A stretch of DNA of 34,033 nucleotides from CAYSVN01 sp964434585 (GTDB lineage: Bacteria > Patescibacteriota > Gracilibacteria > Peribacterales > Peribacteraceae), in contig CAYSVN010000007.1 in assembly GCA_964434585.1 (NCBI GenBank), positions 1 to 34,033 on the forward strand. Reading direction: 5' to 3'. The translations under genes were made by a program, and so were the position numbers. This document shows positions 1 through 6,429 of this stretch, piece after piece. The notes under the pieces are model-generated. The model did no database searches and was not told where the DNA came from. It worked only from the letters and a program-made list of their open reading frames with translations. The first letter of the stretch is position 1. Each line of letters opens with the position of its first letter.

Positions 1-2576
1 TCATCATAATCTTTAGCTTCGCGAATAGCAGTTAGTAGTCCATGGCTATTAAGAATACTGCGCAGCTCTGTACCAGAACGCGTTGTAGTATGTTGTATTT
101 GCTGCAGTGTGTTTACAGGAATTAGCATACTTAGTTTGTTATCGACAATACCAAACCCAACTGTGCTGTTATTGGTTGGCACAATTTGCTCTAGCTTATG
201 GCCGCTGGTGCTAAGCAACATTGGTGAAATAGCCGCAATAATAGACTGAGTATAAAACCCTTCACCAGACTCCCCTTTTACCCGAGGGTGCGAAGTATTA
301 CCATCTTCCTTTGCTTGTACGTATGCTAAATATGCACGGTGTTTCATAATTTCATGTCCTTGCTGCTCGAACATGTCTCTAGATATATTCCACAGCTCAT
401 TAAAGTCTGGACCTCGCAAATTACCAAATATTGGCGGATGCTGATTTCTATAGCGTTGCATTGTATTATCCCAACTTTCTTGGGCTTGCTGCTTAAGTTC
501 TGTTGGCGAATCACCAACAGAAATTTGATATTGCATTGCTGTATAAGAATGAACCCATTTTGTAATGTAAGCTGGCAATGCTCGTAAAAAATCATTCATT
601 TCTTGTGTTAAGCGATACTCTCTATTGGTATCACCACTGCGGACAACATAATTACCATTTAAAAAGTCATCAAGTTGAGCTTCCGCTGCTTGCTGGTAAT
701 ATTCCATAGGAATGTGTCGCTCTAGGTAGTGTATATTTTTATCACGATATTTATTATTTAAACTTTCAGCGGGGGCTATCATATCCCTTGGATCCGTTGT
801 TACAATATTTGTTGGCAATATTGATTCATTACCAACCAGTCGATTATTAATAACTAAAGAAGCATCTTGCTGTAAAACAGGTACGCCGTCTTGCCATGTT
901 ACGACAATAGATTCAACGGGCACACCATGCTTAGCACTTAGTAATGCAATTTCATAATCACCAGTTGGTAAATCTACCGGTAGGCCAATTCTGGCTTGTA
1001 TAAATTCATTCGGCTTCATACCGCCAGTATGTTCAATAATAACAGCAGGCACATCAGCAGCAGGCTGCCCATTACGCAATAACACAGCATGCGAAACATT
1101 ACGATTATTATGAATAGTCACTAAGGCGTAATGTCTATCAGCCGAGAACGCATCTTTTTCTGCCTGTGATAAACGATCAAAATCTCGCTGTAACATGACA
1201 ACGGCATTAGGGCGTGTTTCAATTTCTGCTAGTAACATAGGCTCACCATGTTCAGCGTCCAACCTACCTGCCTGTAGTGCATCGAACGATTCCTGTTCTG
1301 TCATAATAATGCCATCTTCAATCCGCACGCCATCAATAACCTTGCCGCGATAGTCCCGCAAGACAATAGTGGCATTTGGTGAAATATTAAACTGAGGCTG
1401 ATTAGTAAGCGTGCTGCCAAATTGCTTAAAAGGGTATGTTTTCGTATTGCCGTCCTGTGTAATATCAATGTAAACAATATCATTATCAGTCTGGTAACGA
1501 ACATTTGCCTTAAGTTGTCCATCAACATCAGTAAGCGACACCTCCATGTGTTCAAAAATATTGTTATCAAGTAAATCATCAAACGCCTCTAGGTAATCAT
1601 CATCACCATATTGTTCATCAAGCTCTGTTAGAGTTTCTCCTAACCGATTGTAATTAGAGACATTAGAGGTAGATAGTGCATCTGTATTAATAGATTCGTA
1701 TCGCTCGAATGCGGCATCAAGAAGTGTGTTCGCGAAATTTCGAACATCAGCAGAATGCTGTAAATGGCTACTTGTAAAATTTCGAACTTCTAGCTGTTGT
1801 GCAAAGTCAGATGTTGCTTCGAGTGTCTGCTCTAAAACATTAAGGTCTAGCGGCTGAGCAGAAAGCGTTGCTCGTTGCCCACGTAAAGAATCTACTAATG
1901 ATACTAATTGATCATGCTGATGCTGAACATTAATAATTGCTGCAGGAAATGTCTCAATTACTTCTTTCATTTTAAAATAATCTCCATGTTGTTGAGTTAA
2001 AGTGTTAGTTAATTGGTCGTAGCTATTTTGTGTACTTTGAACAAATCTACGGTAACGATAACGATGGCTATACGGGGTGTAACGGTCTATAAGATATTGA
2101 TAATGATTTAATAGACTTAAGTGCGGCTGCCAACGTTCCTGCGTTGTAGGATACAGCTCTTGAGCTTCAGCTAGCTGAGCTTCCATACTAGCTAAACTAG
2201 CGGAAATATTAGAGAGCTCCACAGCTTTATCGGAGGTCTGCAAGTGCAACGTTGTCCAATCATCAACTTGTTGATCAAGTGGTAATCCATCAAGCTGTTC
2301 ACGTAATGTGTAAGCCGTAGCATCAAGCACCTCAAGGACATCTGCATCATCAATATTGCCAAACAATGCATCTACCTGTTGCAACTCATCGTCTTGAAGT
2401 AAGGCTAAGTCAGCCGTGGGTACAACTTGTTGAATATTTGTAGTAATATCATGCTGCAGTTCATCTACCGCAAGTTGCGCTGGCGAAAGCGTTGCTAATA
2501 ACTGTTTGGGTTCTAGTTTTTCAAAACTAAGTGATGATGATACCTGTGATGCAGATGAGCGTTGACGATTAGCCAT
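1..2576 (-). CDS. Very large hypothetical protein with LEPR-XLL-like N-terminus (3' part outside window)
   Basis: An uninterrupted minus-strand frame runs from an ATG at 2576 to the left edge, giving at least 858 residues; the stop lies outside. I do not recognise the bulk of the protein. Residues about 17-31 read SFEKLEPKQLLATLS, close to the LEPR-XLL motif (FExLEPRxLLS) found at the N-termini of many very large, probably surface-related proteins. No hydrophobic signal peptide or membrane segment is visible. Residues about 30-330 are rich in Gln, Leu, Asp and Glu and look helical or coiled coil. Beyond about residue 370 the sequence becomes more mixed and beta-like, with stretches such as VSLTDVDGQLKANVRY and YRGKVIDGVRIEDG. 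No Shine-Dalgarno site precedes the ATG. The reading frame is certain, the function is not. A scaffold or surface protein is one possibility, from the N-terminal motif only. Confidence 0.8.
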   Translation of the reverse strand, partial: MANRQRSSASQVSSSLSFEKLEPKQLLATLSPAQLAVDELQHDITTNIQQVVPTADLALLQDDELQQVDALFGNIDDADVLEVLDATAYTLREQLDGLPLDQQVDDWTTLHLQTSDKAVELSNISASLASMEAQLAEAQELYPTTQERWQPHLSLLNHYQYLIDRYTPYSHRYRYRRFVQSTQNSYDQLTNTLTQQHGDYFKMKEVIETFPAAIINVQHQHDQLVSLVDSLRGQRATLSAQPLDLNVLEQTLEATSDFAQQLEVRNFTSSHLQHSADVRNFANTLLDAAFERYESINTDALSTSNVSNYNRLGETLTELDEQYGDDDYLEAFDDLLDNNIFEHMEVSLTDVDGQLKANVRYQTDNDIVYIDITQDGNTKTYPFKQFGSTLTNQPQFNISPNATIVLRDYRGKVIDGVRIEDGIIMTEQESFDALQAGRLDAEHGEPMLLAEIETRPNAVVMLQRDFDRLSQAEKDAFSADRHYALVTIHNNRNVSHAVLLRNGQPAADVPAVIIEHTGGMKPNEFIQARIGLPVDLPTGDYEIALLSAKHGVPVESIVVTWQDGVPVLQQDASLVINNRLVGNESILPTNIVTTDPRDMIAPAESLNNKYRDKNIHYLERHIPMEYYQQAAEAQLDDFLNGNYVVRSGDTNREYRLTQEMNDFLRALPAYITKWVHSYTAMQYQISVGDSPTELKQQAQESWDNTMQRYRNQHPPIFGNLRGPDFNELWNISRDMFEQQGHEIMKHRAYLAYVQAKEDGNTSHPRVKGESGEGFYTQSIIAAISPMLLSTSGHKLEQIVPTNNSTVGFGIVDNKLSMLIPVNTLQQIQHTTTRSGTELRSILNSHGLLTAIREAKDYD

Positions 2577-2616
2577 AACAAAAAAAGGAAGGAAGGTAAG
2601 TTCTAACCCTACTCTG

Positions 2617-2634
2617 TTACAACGCATGTTGTAA
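2617..2634. promoter_or_regulatory. Perfect inverted repeat, possible operator
   Basis: TTACAAC-GCAT-GTTGTAA is a perfect 7-bp inverted repeat with a 4-bp centre, 41 bp upstream of the large gene starting at 2576. The half-site ATGTTGTAA (2626-2634) recurs at 2736-2744. The position between the proposed promoter (2658-2686) and the start codon suits a repressor site. No regulator can be assigned. Confidence 0.4.
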
Positions 2635-2657
2635 AGGATGAACTAGTAGTAAAAATA

Positions 2658-2686
2658 TTCATACTTTACCCCTTATTTAAAGGCAA
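2658..2686 (-). promoter_or_regulatory. Possible promoter of the large gene
   Basis: On the minus strand TTGCCT (2681-2686) and TATGAA (2658-2663) are separated by 17 bp and point toward the gene starting at 2576. The -10 box is a weak match, so this is tentative. Confidence 0.35.
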
Positions 2687-2811
2687 AACTCTACTATCCT
2701 GTATAAAATACTTACACTTACAAAGAGTTAAAACTATGTTGTAATATATATTTATATTGTATAAAAAATATATACAAAATAGTTCAGAATAACTGTTGAA
2801 AAGGTGGCTAC

Positions 2812-2850
2812 GAATGGCTTACACCATTCTTCGGCTACGCTCAGGATGAC
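2812..2850. repeat. REP-like palindromic element, copy A
   Basis: GAATGG/CCATTC form a hairpin (2812-2829). It is followed by TTCTTCGGCTACGCTCAGGA, a variant of the dispersed CTTCGACTACGCTCA-type palindrome also seen at 16574-16612. It sits directly after the stop of the DM13 gene, where a transcript 3' end is expected. Confidence 0.55.
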
Positions 2851-2853
2851 AAC

Positions 2854-3459
2854 TTAGTTTAATGGAGCAATTGCAAACGTTACTGCAAATGGCTTACACC
2901 AGATGACCACGCTGTTGTACTGTGTTACGTCAATATCTTCTGCGATAGTATAGTTTTGGCTCCCTTTATTACCTTTAAGTTCTCCTAGGTCTATAAAGCC
3001 ACTATCAACATCGCCAGAAGCATCTTTAACTAAATACACATGTAAGGCTGGGCCATTAGTGACATCAAAATCCTCAAACCGTAGTAAATTCTGGCCATCT
3101 TCTAAACTATAAACCGTTGCCTTACCAGAACCATTATGGAAACTATCAACGCCAACAAACGTACCCACACTTAATGCCGTAGGACCCGTAGGCATGGCAT
3201 CTGCTGTAATAACATCTGGCATATTCGCTGCTAGGTCGTCCATTTTTAACTTAAGATCACGCTGCTCACCTTTTGTAAGCTTGTTAACTTCTTCTGGCGT
3301 TAAATTTTTCATCATCTCCATATCATTTGCAGTTGTATTAACAACGTTAGCAACTGGGAATTGCTCATCTACAACCTTATCAATAAATAATGGTGAGCCT
3401 AAATACCAAGCGGCAGCAAGGACAATAATAAGTATAATAAGAGCAATGAGTTTTTTCAT
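2854..3459 (-). CDS. DM13 domain protein, membrane-anchored
   Basis: A 201-residue protein. Residues about 4-22 form one hydrophobic N-terminal segment (LIALIILIIVLAAAWYLG), either an uncleaved anchor or a signal peptide, so the rest should be outside the membrane. The C-terminal half (about residues 95-200) matches the DM13 family: GTFVGVDSFHNGSGKATVY, then LRFEDFDVTNGPALHVYL, and the terminal VVIWCKPFAVTFAIAPL with the conserved Cys. DM13 is proposed to have a redox or electron-transfer role in animal and bacterial surface proteins. The middle (about 50-90) is charged and helical. The ATG lies 12 bp after the stop of the dienelactone-hydrolase-like gene, so the two are probably one operon. 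The family call is firm; the substrate is unknown. Confidence 0.85.
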   Translation of the reverse strand: MKKLIALIILIIVLAAAWYLGSPLFIDKVVDEQFPVANVVNTTANDMEMMKNLTPEEVNKLTKGEQRDLKLKMDDLAANMPDVITADAMPTGPTALSVGTFVGVDSFHNGSGKATVYSLEDGQNLLRFEDFDVTNGPALHVYLVKDASGDVDSGFIDLGELKGNKGSQNYTIAEDIDVTQYNSVVIWCKPFAVTFAIAPLN

Positions 3460-3471
3460 AGTAGTATCATA

Positions 3472-4230
3472 CTACAAGGCATTCTCCAAGAAGCCAAGGG
3501 TTCGGCTCCAAGCTTTGTTAGCTGCTGGCGTTGTAAGCTCTCGTGCAAAGCCATGACCTTCGTTTTCGTAAATAAATACTTCATGCTCCCCTTGTAGGGT
3601 TTGTAAGTTTGCCTGAAATGCTTTTACATCATCAACTGGAATCGATTCATCATCTTCACCAAAGTGGCCCATGATAGTACTGCTCATAATAGCTAAGTCG
3701 TCCTCTGGGTTAAACTGGCCATAGTAAATAACCGAAGCGTTAGTTCCTAAATTATTTTTAGCCATTTGGTAACTCCAGCCTCCACCAAAGCACCAACCAA
3801 CCGAAGCTAAGCTATCTTGTTTAACCTTGGTACCAGTTTTTAAAAAAGCTACTGCCTGTTGTAGGTTGTCAAACGCATCAACTTGGTTCTCGCGAACACT
3901 ACCAGCAAGTGTACGAGCTACAGCCGGATCATCAGTTACTTGACCATTATATAAATCGACCGCTAAGGCAACGTAACCTTCTTTTGCAAAGTTATCCGCG
4001 TAGGCTTTAATGCCATCGTTCAACCCCCACCATTCATGAATAAGTACCAAGGCTGGAAACGGACCCTCGCCTTCTGGCATTGCTAAGTACCCTTCCCCCG
4101 CTCCATAACTTACCATGCGCGATTGCTCATTAACGACAGGTGTAGTATCTGTTGTGCCAGCAGGTTGATCGACCGTAGTAGCACAAGCGGCTAATAAAAG
4201 AGGTAAAAATAGTATAAAAAATTTGTTCAT
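3472..4230 (-). CDS. Dienelactone hydrolase family lipoprotein
   Basis: A 252-residue protein from the ATG at 4230; an in-frame TTG at 4248 would only add six residues before the signal peptide. The N-terminus MNKFFILFLPLLLAACA is a lipoprotein signal with a clear lipobox (LAAC, Cys16). The remainder is an alpha/beta hydrolase of the DLH family: VLIHEWWGLNDGI near residues 62-74, the nucleophile motif GWCFGGGW with Cys147, an acidic residue in GEDDESIP near 194, and the histidine in NEGHGF near 226. A Cys nucleophile is typical of dienelactone hydrolases. The natural ester substrate cannot be told from sequence. It is the first gene of a two-gene operon with the DM13 protein (12-bp gap). Both products are predicted to sit on the outer face of the cytoplasmic membrane. 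Confidence 0.88.
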   Translation of the reverse strand: MNKFFILFLPLLLAACATTVDQPAGTTDTTPVVNEQSRMVSYGAGEGYLAMPEGEGPFPALVLIHEWWGLNDGIKAYADNFAKEGYVALAVDLYNGQVTDDPAVARTLAGSVRENQVDAFDNLQQAVAFLKTGTKVKQDSLASVGWCFGGGWSYQMAKNNLGTNASVIYYGQFNPEDDLAIMSSTIMGHFGEDDESIPVDDVKAFQANLQTLQGEHEVFIYENEGHGFARELTTPAANKAWSRTLGFLENAL

Positions 4231-4311
4231 AAATAAAGAATAGAGCAATAAGGCTGTAGTGTAGTCTACGGCAAACCTTTATGCAAAGTATTTATAATCC
4301 TAAATTAATAT

Positions 4312-4344
4312 TGGCTGGGGCTAGTGGACTATTTTCGAACTTTT
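4312..4344. repeat. Cassette boundary repeat, copy 1 (distal end of array)
   Basis: TGGCTGGGGC, then TAGTGGACTA, then TTTTCGAACTTTT. It contains the small palindrome TAGT-GG-ACTA. This copy keeps TTCGAAC exactly as in a tRNA T-loop. It marks the end of the array farthest from tRNA-Gln. Confidence 0.85.
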
Positions 4345-4404
4345 ATTAAAACTGGTAAACATTAATTAATGGGAAATTTAACTTATCAATGTTAGAGTTG
4401 GAAT

Positions 4405-4665
4405 ATGAAAAAAAATATTATTAAAATACTGTTAGGAATATCAATAATCTTAGGACTTCTGATTGCTTTTTCATACGTCAGATGTGGTGATCCGATTGAA
4501 GCTCATTATCAGGCAGAGCATTCTCTTTTTTCTGATGTACCAAGAGTTGGAAATAACAACAAAATAAATAATAGTTTTTCTAAATGGTTTTCAGGAGTTA
4601 TATTTTGTATATTAAATGATTCAGCAACTGAATATTACCAACGTTCATCTTTAGATTCTAAATAA
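4405..4665 (+). CDS. Small N-terminally anchored hypothetical protein (cassette 1)
   Basis: An 86-residue protein beginning MKKNIIKILLGISIILGLLI, a positively charged start followed by one hydrophobic segment (about residues 5-23), so a signal peptide or single membrane anchor. Cys27 lies just after it in YVRCGDP, but the preceding residues do not make a good lipobox. The rest is polar, Asn/Ser-rich and without a motif I recognise. The coding region is AT-rich. It lies between boundary repeats 1 and 2 and ends 8 bp before repeat 2, as integron-type cassette genes often end near their attachment site. The start is the first ATG of the frame. It could be a secreted or membrane factor; no function is assigned. 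Confidence 0.6.
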   Translation: MKKNIIKILLGISIILGLLIAFSYVRCGDPIEAHYQAEHSLFSDVPRVGNNNKINNSFSKWFSGVIFCILNDSATEYYQRSSLDSK

Positions 4666-4673
4666 AATTTATC

Positions 4674-4706
4674 TGGCTGGGGCTAGTGAACTATTTACGA
4701 ACTTTT
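4674..4706. repeat. Cassette boundary repeat, copy 2
   Basis: TGGCTGGGGC, then TAGTGAACTA, then TTTACGAACTTTT. It differs from copy 1 at two positions within the 33 bp. It lies 8 bp after the stop of the first cassette gene. Confidence 0.85.
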
Positions 4707-4732
4707 ATACAACTTGATCCGTATGGCGCTAA

Positions 4733-4761
4733 TTGATAGAATTTTAGTTTTCTGTTATAAT
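4733..4761 (+). promoter_or_regulatory. Promoter of the cassette-2 acetyltransferase
   Basis: TTGATA (4733-4738), 17-bp spacer, TATAAT (4756-4761), then only 5 bp to the ATG at 4767. Transcription would begin at or inside the start codon, giving a leaderless mRNA. The promoter lies inside the cassette, downstream of boundary repeat 2, so the unit carries its own expression signal. Confidence 0.75.
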
Positions 4762-4766
4762 AAGAT

Positions 4767-5180
4767 ATGCAAACTCTAGACACACATAAGCAAAATTCGT
4801 GCGACATTTATCATTATCACTCTTTGAATGACATAGAACTTGAATATACCCAGCTGTTGACTGAAATTATTAATGATAGATATCTTAATAATTTGGATAT
4901 GTCATACCTGTTGGCATTTAGAGAAGAAAAATTAGTAGGAATAGCTGCATTCACAAGCTCAAATTGTAGCTCTACTTTACATGAAATATTTGTAATGGAA
5001 CATCAGAGGTCTAACGGCATAGGTGAGCAATTAATGGTTGAATTTGAGGCTTGTTCACAGAATACAGTGAAACAACTTTCAGTCCTTTCAGAGAACGAAG
5101 GGGCGATAAACTTTTATAGGCGACTTGGTTATGAGGTTATAAATGACCCATCTTCAATTATAAAAATGGAGAAAGAGTAG
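4767..5180 (+). CDS. GNAT family N-acetyltransferase (cassette 2)
   Basis: A 137-residue GNAT-fold protein. The acetyl-CoA-binding motif A is visible at about residues 71-90 (IFVMEHQRSNGIGEQLM, fitting the [Q/R]-x-x-G-x-[G/A] loop), preceded by the core strand YLLAFREEKLVGIAAF. It is followed by the typical C-terminal NEGAINFYRRLGYE, in which a helix and Tyr close the active site. The acyl acceptor cannot be predicted; a small molecule, an antibiotic-like amine or a protein N-terminus are all possible. The start is the ATG 5 bp after the TATAAT box. The gene ends 22 bp before boundary repeat 3. Small acetyltransferases are common cargo of integron cassettes, which suits the array model. Family firm, substrate unknown. 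Confidence 0.85.
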   Translation: MQTLDTHKQNSCDIYHYHSLNDIELEYTQLLTEIINDRYLNNLDMSYLLAFREEKLVGIAAFTSSNCSSTLHEIFVMEHQRSNGIGEQLMVEFEACSQNTVKQLSVLSENEGAINFYRRLGYEVINDPSSIIKMEKE

Positions 5181-5202
5181 CACTTAAAATGTTCTATATT
5201 AC

Positions 5203-5235
5203 TGGCTGGGGCTAGTGGACTATTTACGAACTTTT
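5203..5235. repeat. Cassette boundary repeat, copy 3
   Basis: TGGCTGGGGC, then TAGTGGACTA, then TTTACGAACTTTT. One mismatch to copy 1 and one to copy 2. It separates the acetyltransferase cassette from the membrane-protein cassette. Confidence 0.85.
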
Positions 5236-5286
5236 CAATTTATAAAATAACCCATTTATAACACCTAGCGATATTGAATATTTTAA

Positions 5287-5820
5287 TCATGCAACGTCAG
5301 CCAGGGAAACAGCAGCGGAAATAATAAATGTAGATATTGATACCAAGTTTATTGCAGTAAAAATTTTTCTTCTTTTACTTTTAAAAAGTGTTAGAACCCT
5401 AAAGATAACAACTGCTAAAATACTTAGTATTAATATTGCTATTGGAGCTATTCCATTTAAATCAAAATAATCTTTAATTTGATGAAAGGATGCCAAATAA
5501 TCTTTTAAAAAAAGACCAAGTAATGATATACACATTGAGAGAACTATTAATAACATCGCATGTATGATTGAAATATTTTTATTATTTAAAATAATATTTT
5601 TATTTTGCCAAAAAATATATAATGCAATAAAAAGAAAGGCTGGTGTAACAAAAAGAAGCATGTTTGATAACCCAAATAGATATTCAACATAGAATGATTT
5701 TTGAGATAAATTTTTAAAAGCAGTCAATATTGGGCCAAGTAATGTTACAGCGACAATTACAATAGTAGAAATGTAATCTATCTTTCGTTCATTATTTATA
5801 TTCATAAAAAGAGCATACAT
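5287..5820 (-). CDS. Multi-pass membrane protein, hypothetical (cassette 3)
   Basis: A 177-residue protein from the ATG at 5820 (ATG at 5805 is also possible; the in-frame TTG at 5826 is less likely). About five hydrophobic segments are visible: IVIVAVTLLGPILTAF; LLFVTPAFLFIALYIFW; IIHAMLLIVLSMCISLLGLFL; APIAILILSILAVVIFRVL; INLVSISTFIISAAVSLA. Loops are Lys/Asn-rich. I recognise no family. It is read in the same direction as the adjacent tRNA-Gln, whose 3' end is 36 bp upstream of the start, so it could be expressed by readthrough from the tRNA promoter. Unlike the other two cassette genes it is on the minus strand. The gene is strongly AT-rich, like the rest of the array, which fits acquisition from elsewhere. 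Confidence 0.65.
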   Translation of the reverse strand: MYALFMNINNERKIDYISTIVIVAVTLLGPILTAFKNLSQKSFYVEYLFGLSNMLLFVTPAFLFIALYIFWQNKNIILNNKNISIIHAMLLIVLSMCISLLGLFLKDYLASFHQIKDYFDLNGIAPIAILILSILAVVIFRVLTLFKSKRRKIFTAINLVSISTFIISAAVSLADVA

Positions 5821-5856
5821 CAACAATGTAGCGAATAATAGATTATTGCAATATCT

Positions 5857-5950
5857 TGGCTGGGGCGGAGGGATTCGAACCCCCGAATGCTGGTACCAAA
5901 AACCAGTGCCTTACCACNNNNNNNNNNCCTTACCACTTGGCGACGCCCCA
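5857..5950 (-). tRNA. tRNA-Gln (anticodon TTG), interrupted by a 10-N gap
   Basis: The minus strand gives a 7-bp acceptor stem (TGGGGCG with CGCCCCA), a T-arm with GTTCGAATC, an anticodon stem CTGGT/ACCAG around loop TTTTGGT (anticodon TTG, Gln), discriminator G and an encoded CCA. The D-arm is broken by ten Ns (5918-5927). The 9-bp sequence CCTTACCAC occurs on both sides of the Ns. Removing the Ns and one copy gives a normal 75-nt tRNA, so the break is an assembly artefact and not an intron or inactivation. The gene's 3' end is the anchor of the cassette array. Confidence 0.9.
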
Positions 5951-5962
5951 AAATGTGAATCG

Positions 5963-5988
5963 CGACGAGGTTCTTTAGAACGAAGTCG
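5963..5988. repeat. Hairpin between tRNA-Gln and the Smr gene
   Basis: CGAC and GTCG enclose GTTCT-TT-AGAAC, an imperfect stem-loop just upstream of tRNA-Gln. There is no T-run, so it is not a classical terminator. It may be a short dispersed palindrome or part of the tRNA promoter region. Confidence 0.45.
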
Positions 5989-6043
5989 GATGGATCATTA
6001 TTGTAATGAGTTTTTTGCAGGATACAAGAGATGTTTAACCAGC

Positions 6044-6049
6044 TATAAT
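6044..6049 (+). promoter_or_regulatory. -10 box of the Smr-domain gene
   Basis: A perfect TATAAT with 7 bp before the ATG at 6057, again giving a leaderless-type start. No convincing -35 box is seen at 17 bp. Confidence 0.5.
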
Positions 6050-6056
6050 AGCTTTA

Positions 6057-6329
6057 ATGGCTAAACTTGTACTCGACCTTCACGACATCTACAACCAAGG
6101 CAAAAATATTAAAGAGTCTCTTGGGGCTATTATGCACGAAGCAGTCGACAAAAAAATAAAGATGGTAGAAATTATCCCTGGCAAGGGCAGTGGACAATTA
6201 CGCCGTACTGTTATTCGTTTTTTACAACAAGGTCATATTAAAAACATGTACCACCGTATAGAAGTTGATGACAAAAACCATGGGCGTTTATTTGTACACT
6301 TTAAACACAATCAAAAGTTGCAGAGGTAG
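6057..6329 (+). CDS. Smr domain protein (stand-alone)
   Basis: A 90-residue protein consisting only of a Smr (MutS2 C-terminal-like) domain. Diagnostic features are LVLDLHDI near the start (DLH signature), helix ESLGAIMHEAVDKK, then VEIIPGKGSGQLRRTVIRFLQ containing the GKGSG loop, and a final RIEVDDKNHGRLFVHF. Smr domains are nucleases or nucleic-acid-binding modules; stand-alone forms act on DNA or RNA and in ribosome rescue. MutS2 itself is not next to it. The first ATG after the TATAAT box is taken as the start. The last codons (KLQR and stop) are encoded by the left arm of the inverted-repeat element at 6313-6429, so the C-terminus may have been set by insertion of that element. Confidence 0.85.
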   Translation: MAKLVLDLHDIYNQGKNIKESLGAIMHEAVDKKIKMVEIIPGKGSGQLRRTVIRFLQQGHIKNMYHRIEVDDKNHGRLFVHFKHNQKLQR

Positions 6330-6429
6330 AACATGCTGCAGATGTTTAAGAAGGGTCTTAATTTTATGATATTTTAAAATTAAAGTGTTTTTTACACCTC
6401 TGAGACATTTGCAACTTCTGCAACATTTA
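6313..6429. repeat. Inverted-repeat element, TTGCAG type, copy A
   Basis: A ~117-bp element with TTGCAG-rich ends in inverted orientation: the left arm has AAAAGTTGCAGAGG and CTGCAGATGTT, the right arm ACACCTCTGAGACATTTGCA and CTTCTGCAACATTTA. Between them is an AT-rich hairpin (CTTAATTTTA with TTAAAATTAAAG). A second copy with matching arms is at 25492-25604. It overlaps the stop codons of both converging genes (Smr at 6329, kinase at 6427). Confidence 0.7.

Larger units (their letters stand above)
4312..5866. mobile_element. tRNA-Gln-anchored array of three single-gene cassettes
   Basis: Three copies of a 33-bp repeat (starting at 4312, 4674 and 5203) and the 3' end of tRNA-Gln (from 5857) delimit three units of 362, 529 and 654 bp. 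Each holds exactly one gene: a small anchored protein, a GNAT acetyltransferase, and a multi-pass membrane protein. The first 10 bp of each repeat, TGGCTGGGGC, are identical to the tRNA 3' end including CCA. The next ~20 bp are shared among the repeats but not with the tRNA. This is what serial insertion at a tRNA 3' end through a 10-bp core would leave, with each unit bringing its own attachment arm. No integrase is seen in the window, so units would have to be moved in trans. The mobility is inference; the repeat structure is seen directly. Confidence 0.7.

Noticed and set aside
3194..3556. Plus-strand frame overlapping the DM13 and hydrolase genes
   Set aside because: It lies antisense to two genes with clear family motifs.
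4312..5235. The three repeats as complete tRNA genes or degraded tRNA pseudogenes
   Set aside because: Only the last 10 bp match the tRNA; no anticodon or D-arm is present and the remainder is conserved among the repeats in its own right.
4312..5866. The three repeats as a CRISPR array
   Set aside because: Unit spacing is 362-654 bp with genes between, repeats are tRNA-derived, and no cas genes are present.
5846..6064. Plus-strand frame through the tRNA-Gln gene
   Set aside because: It reads antisense across a tRNA and an N run.
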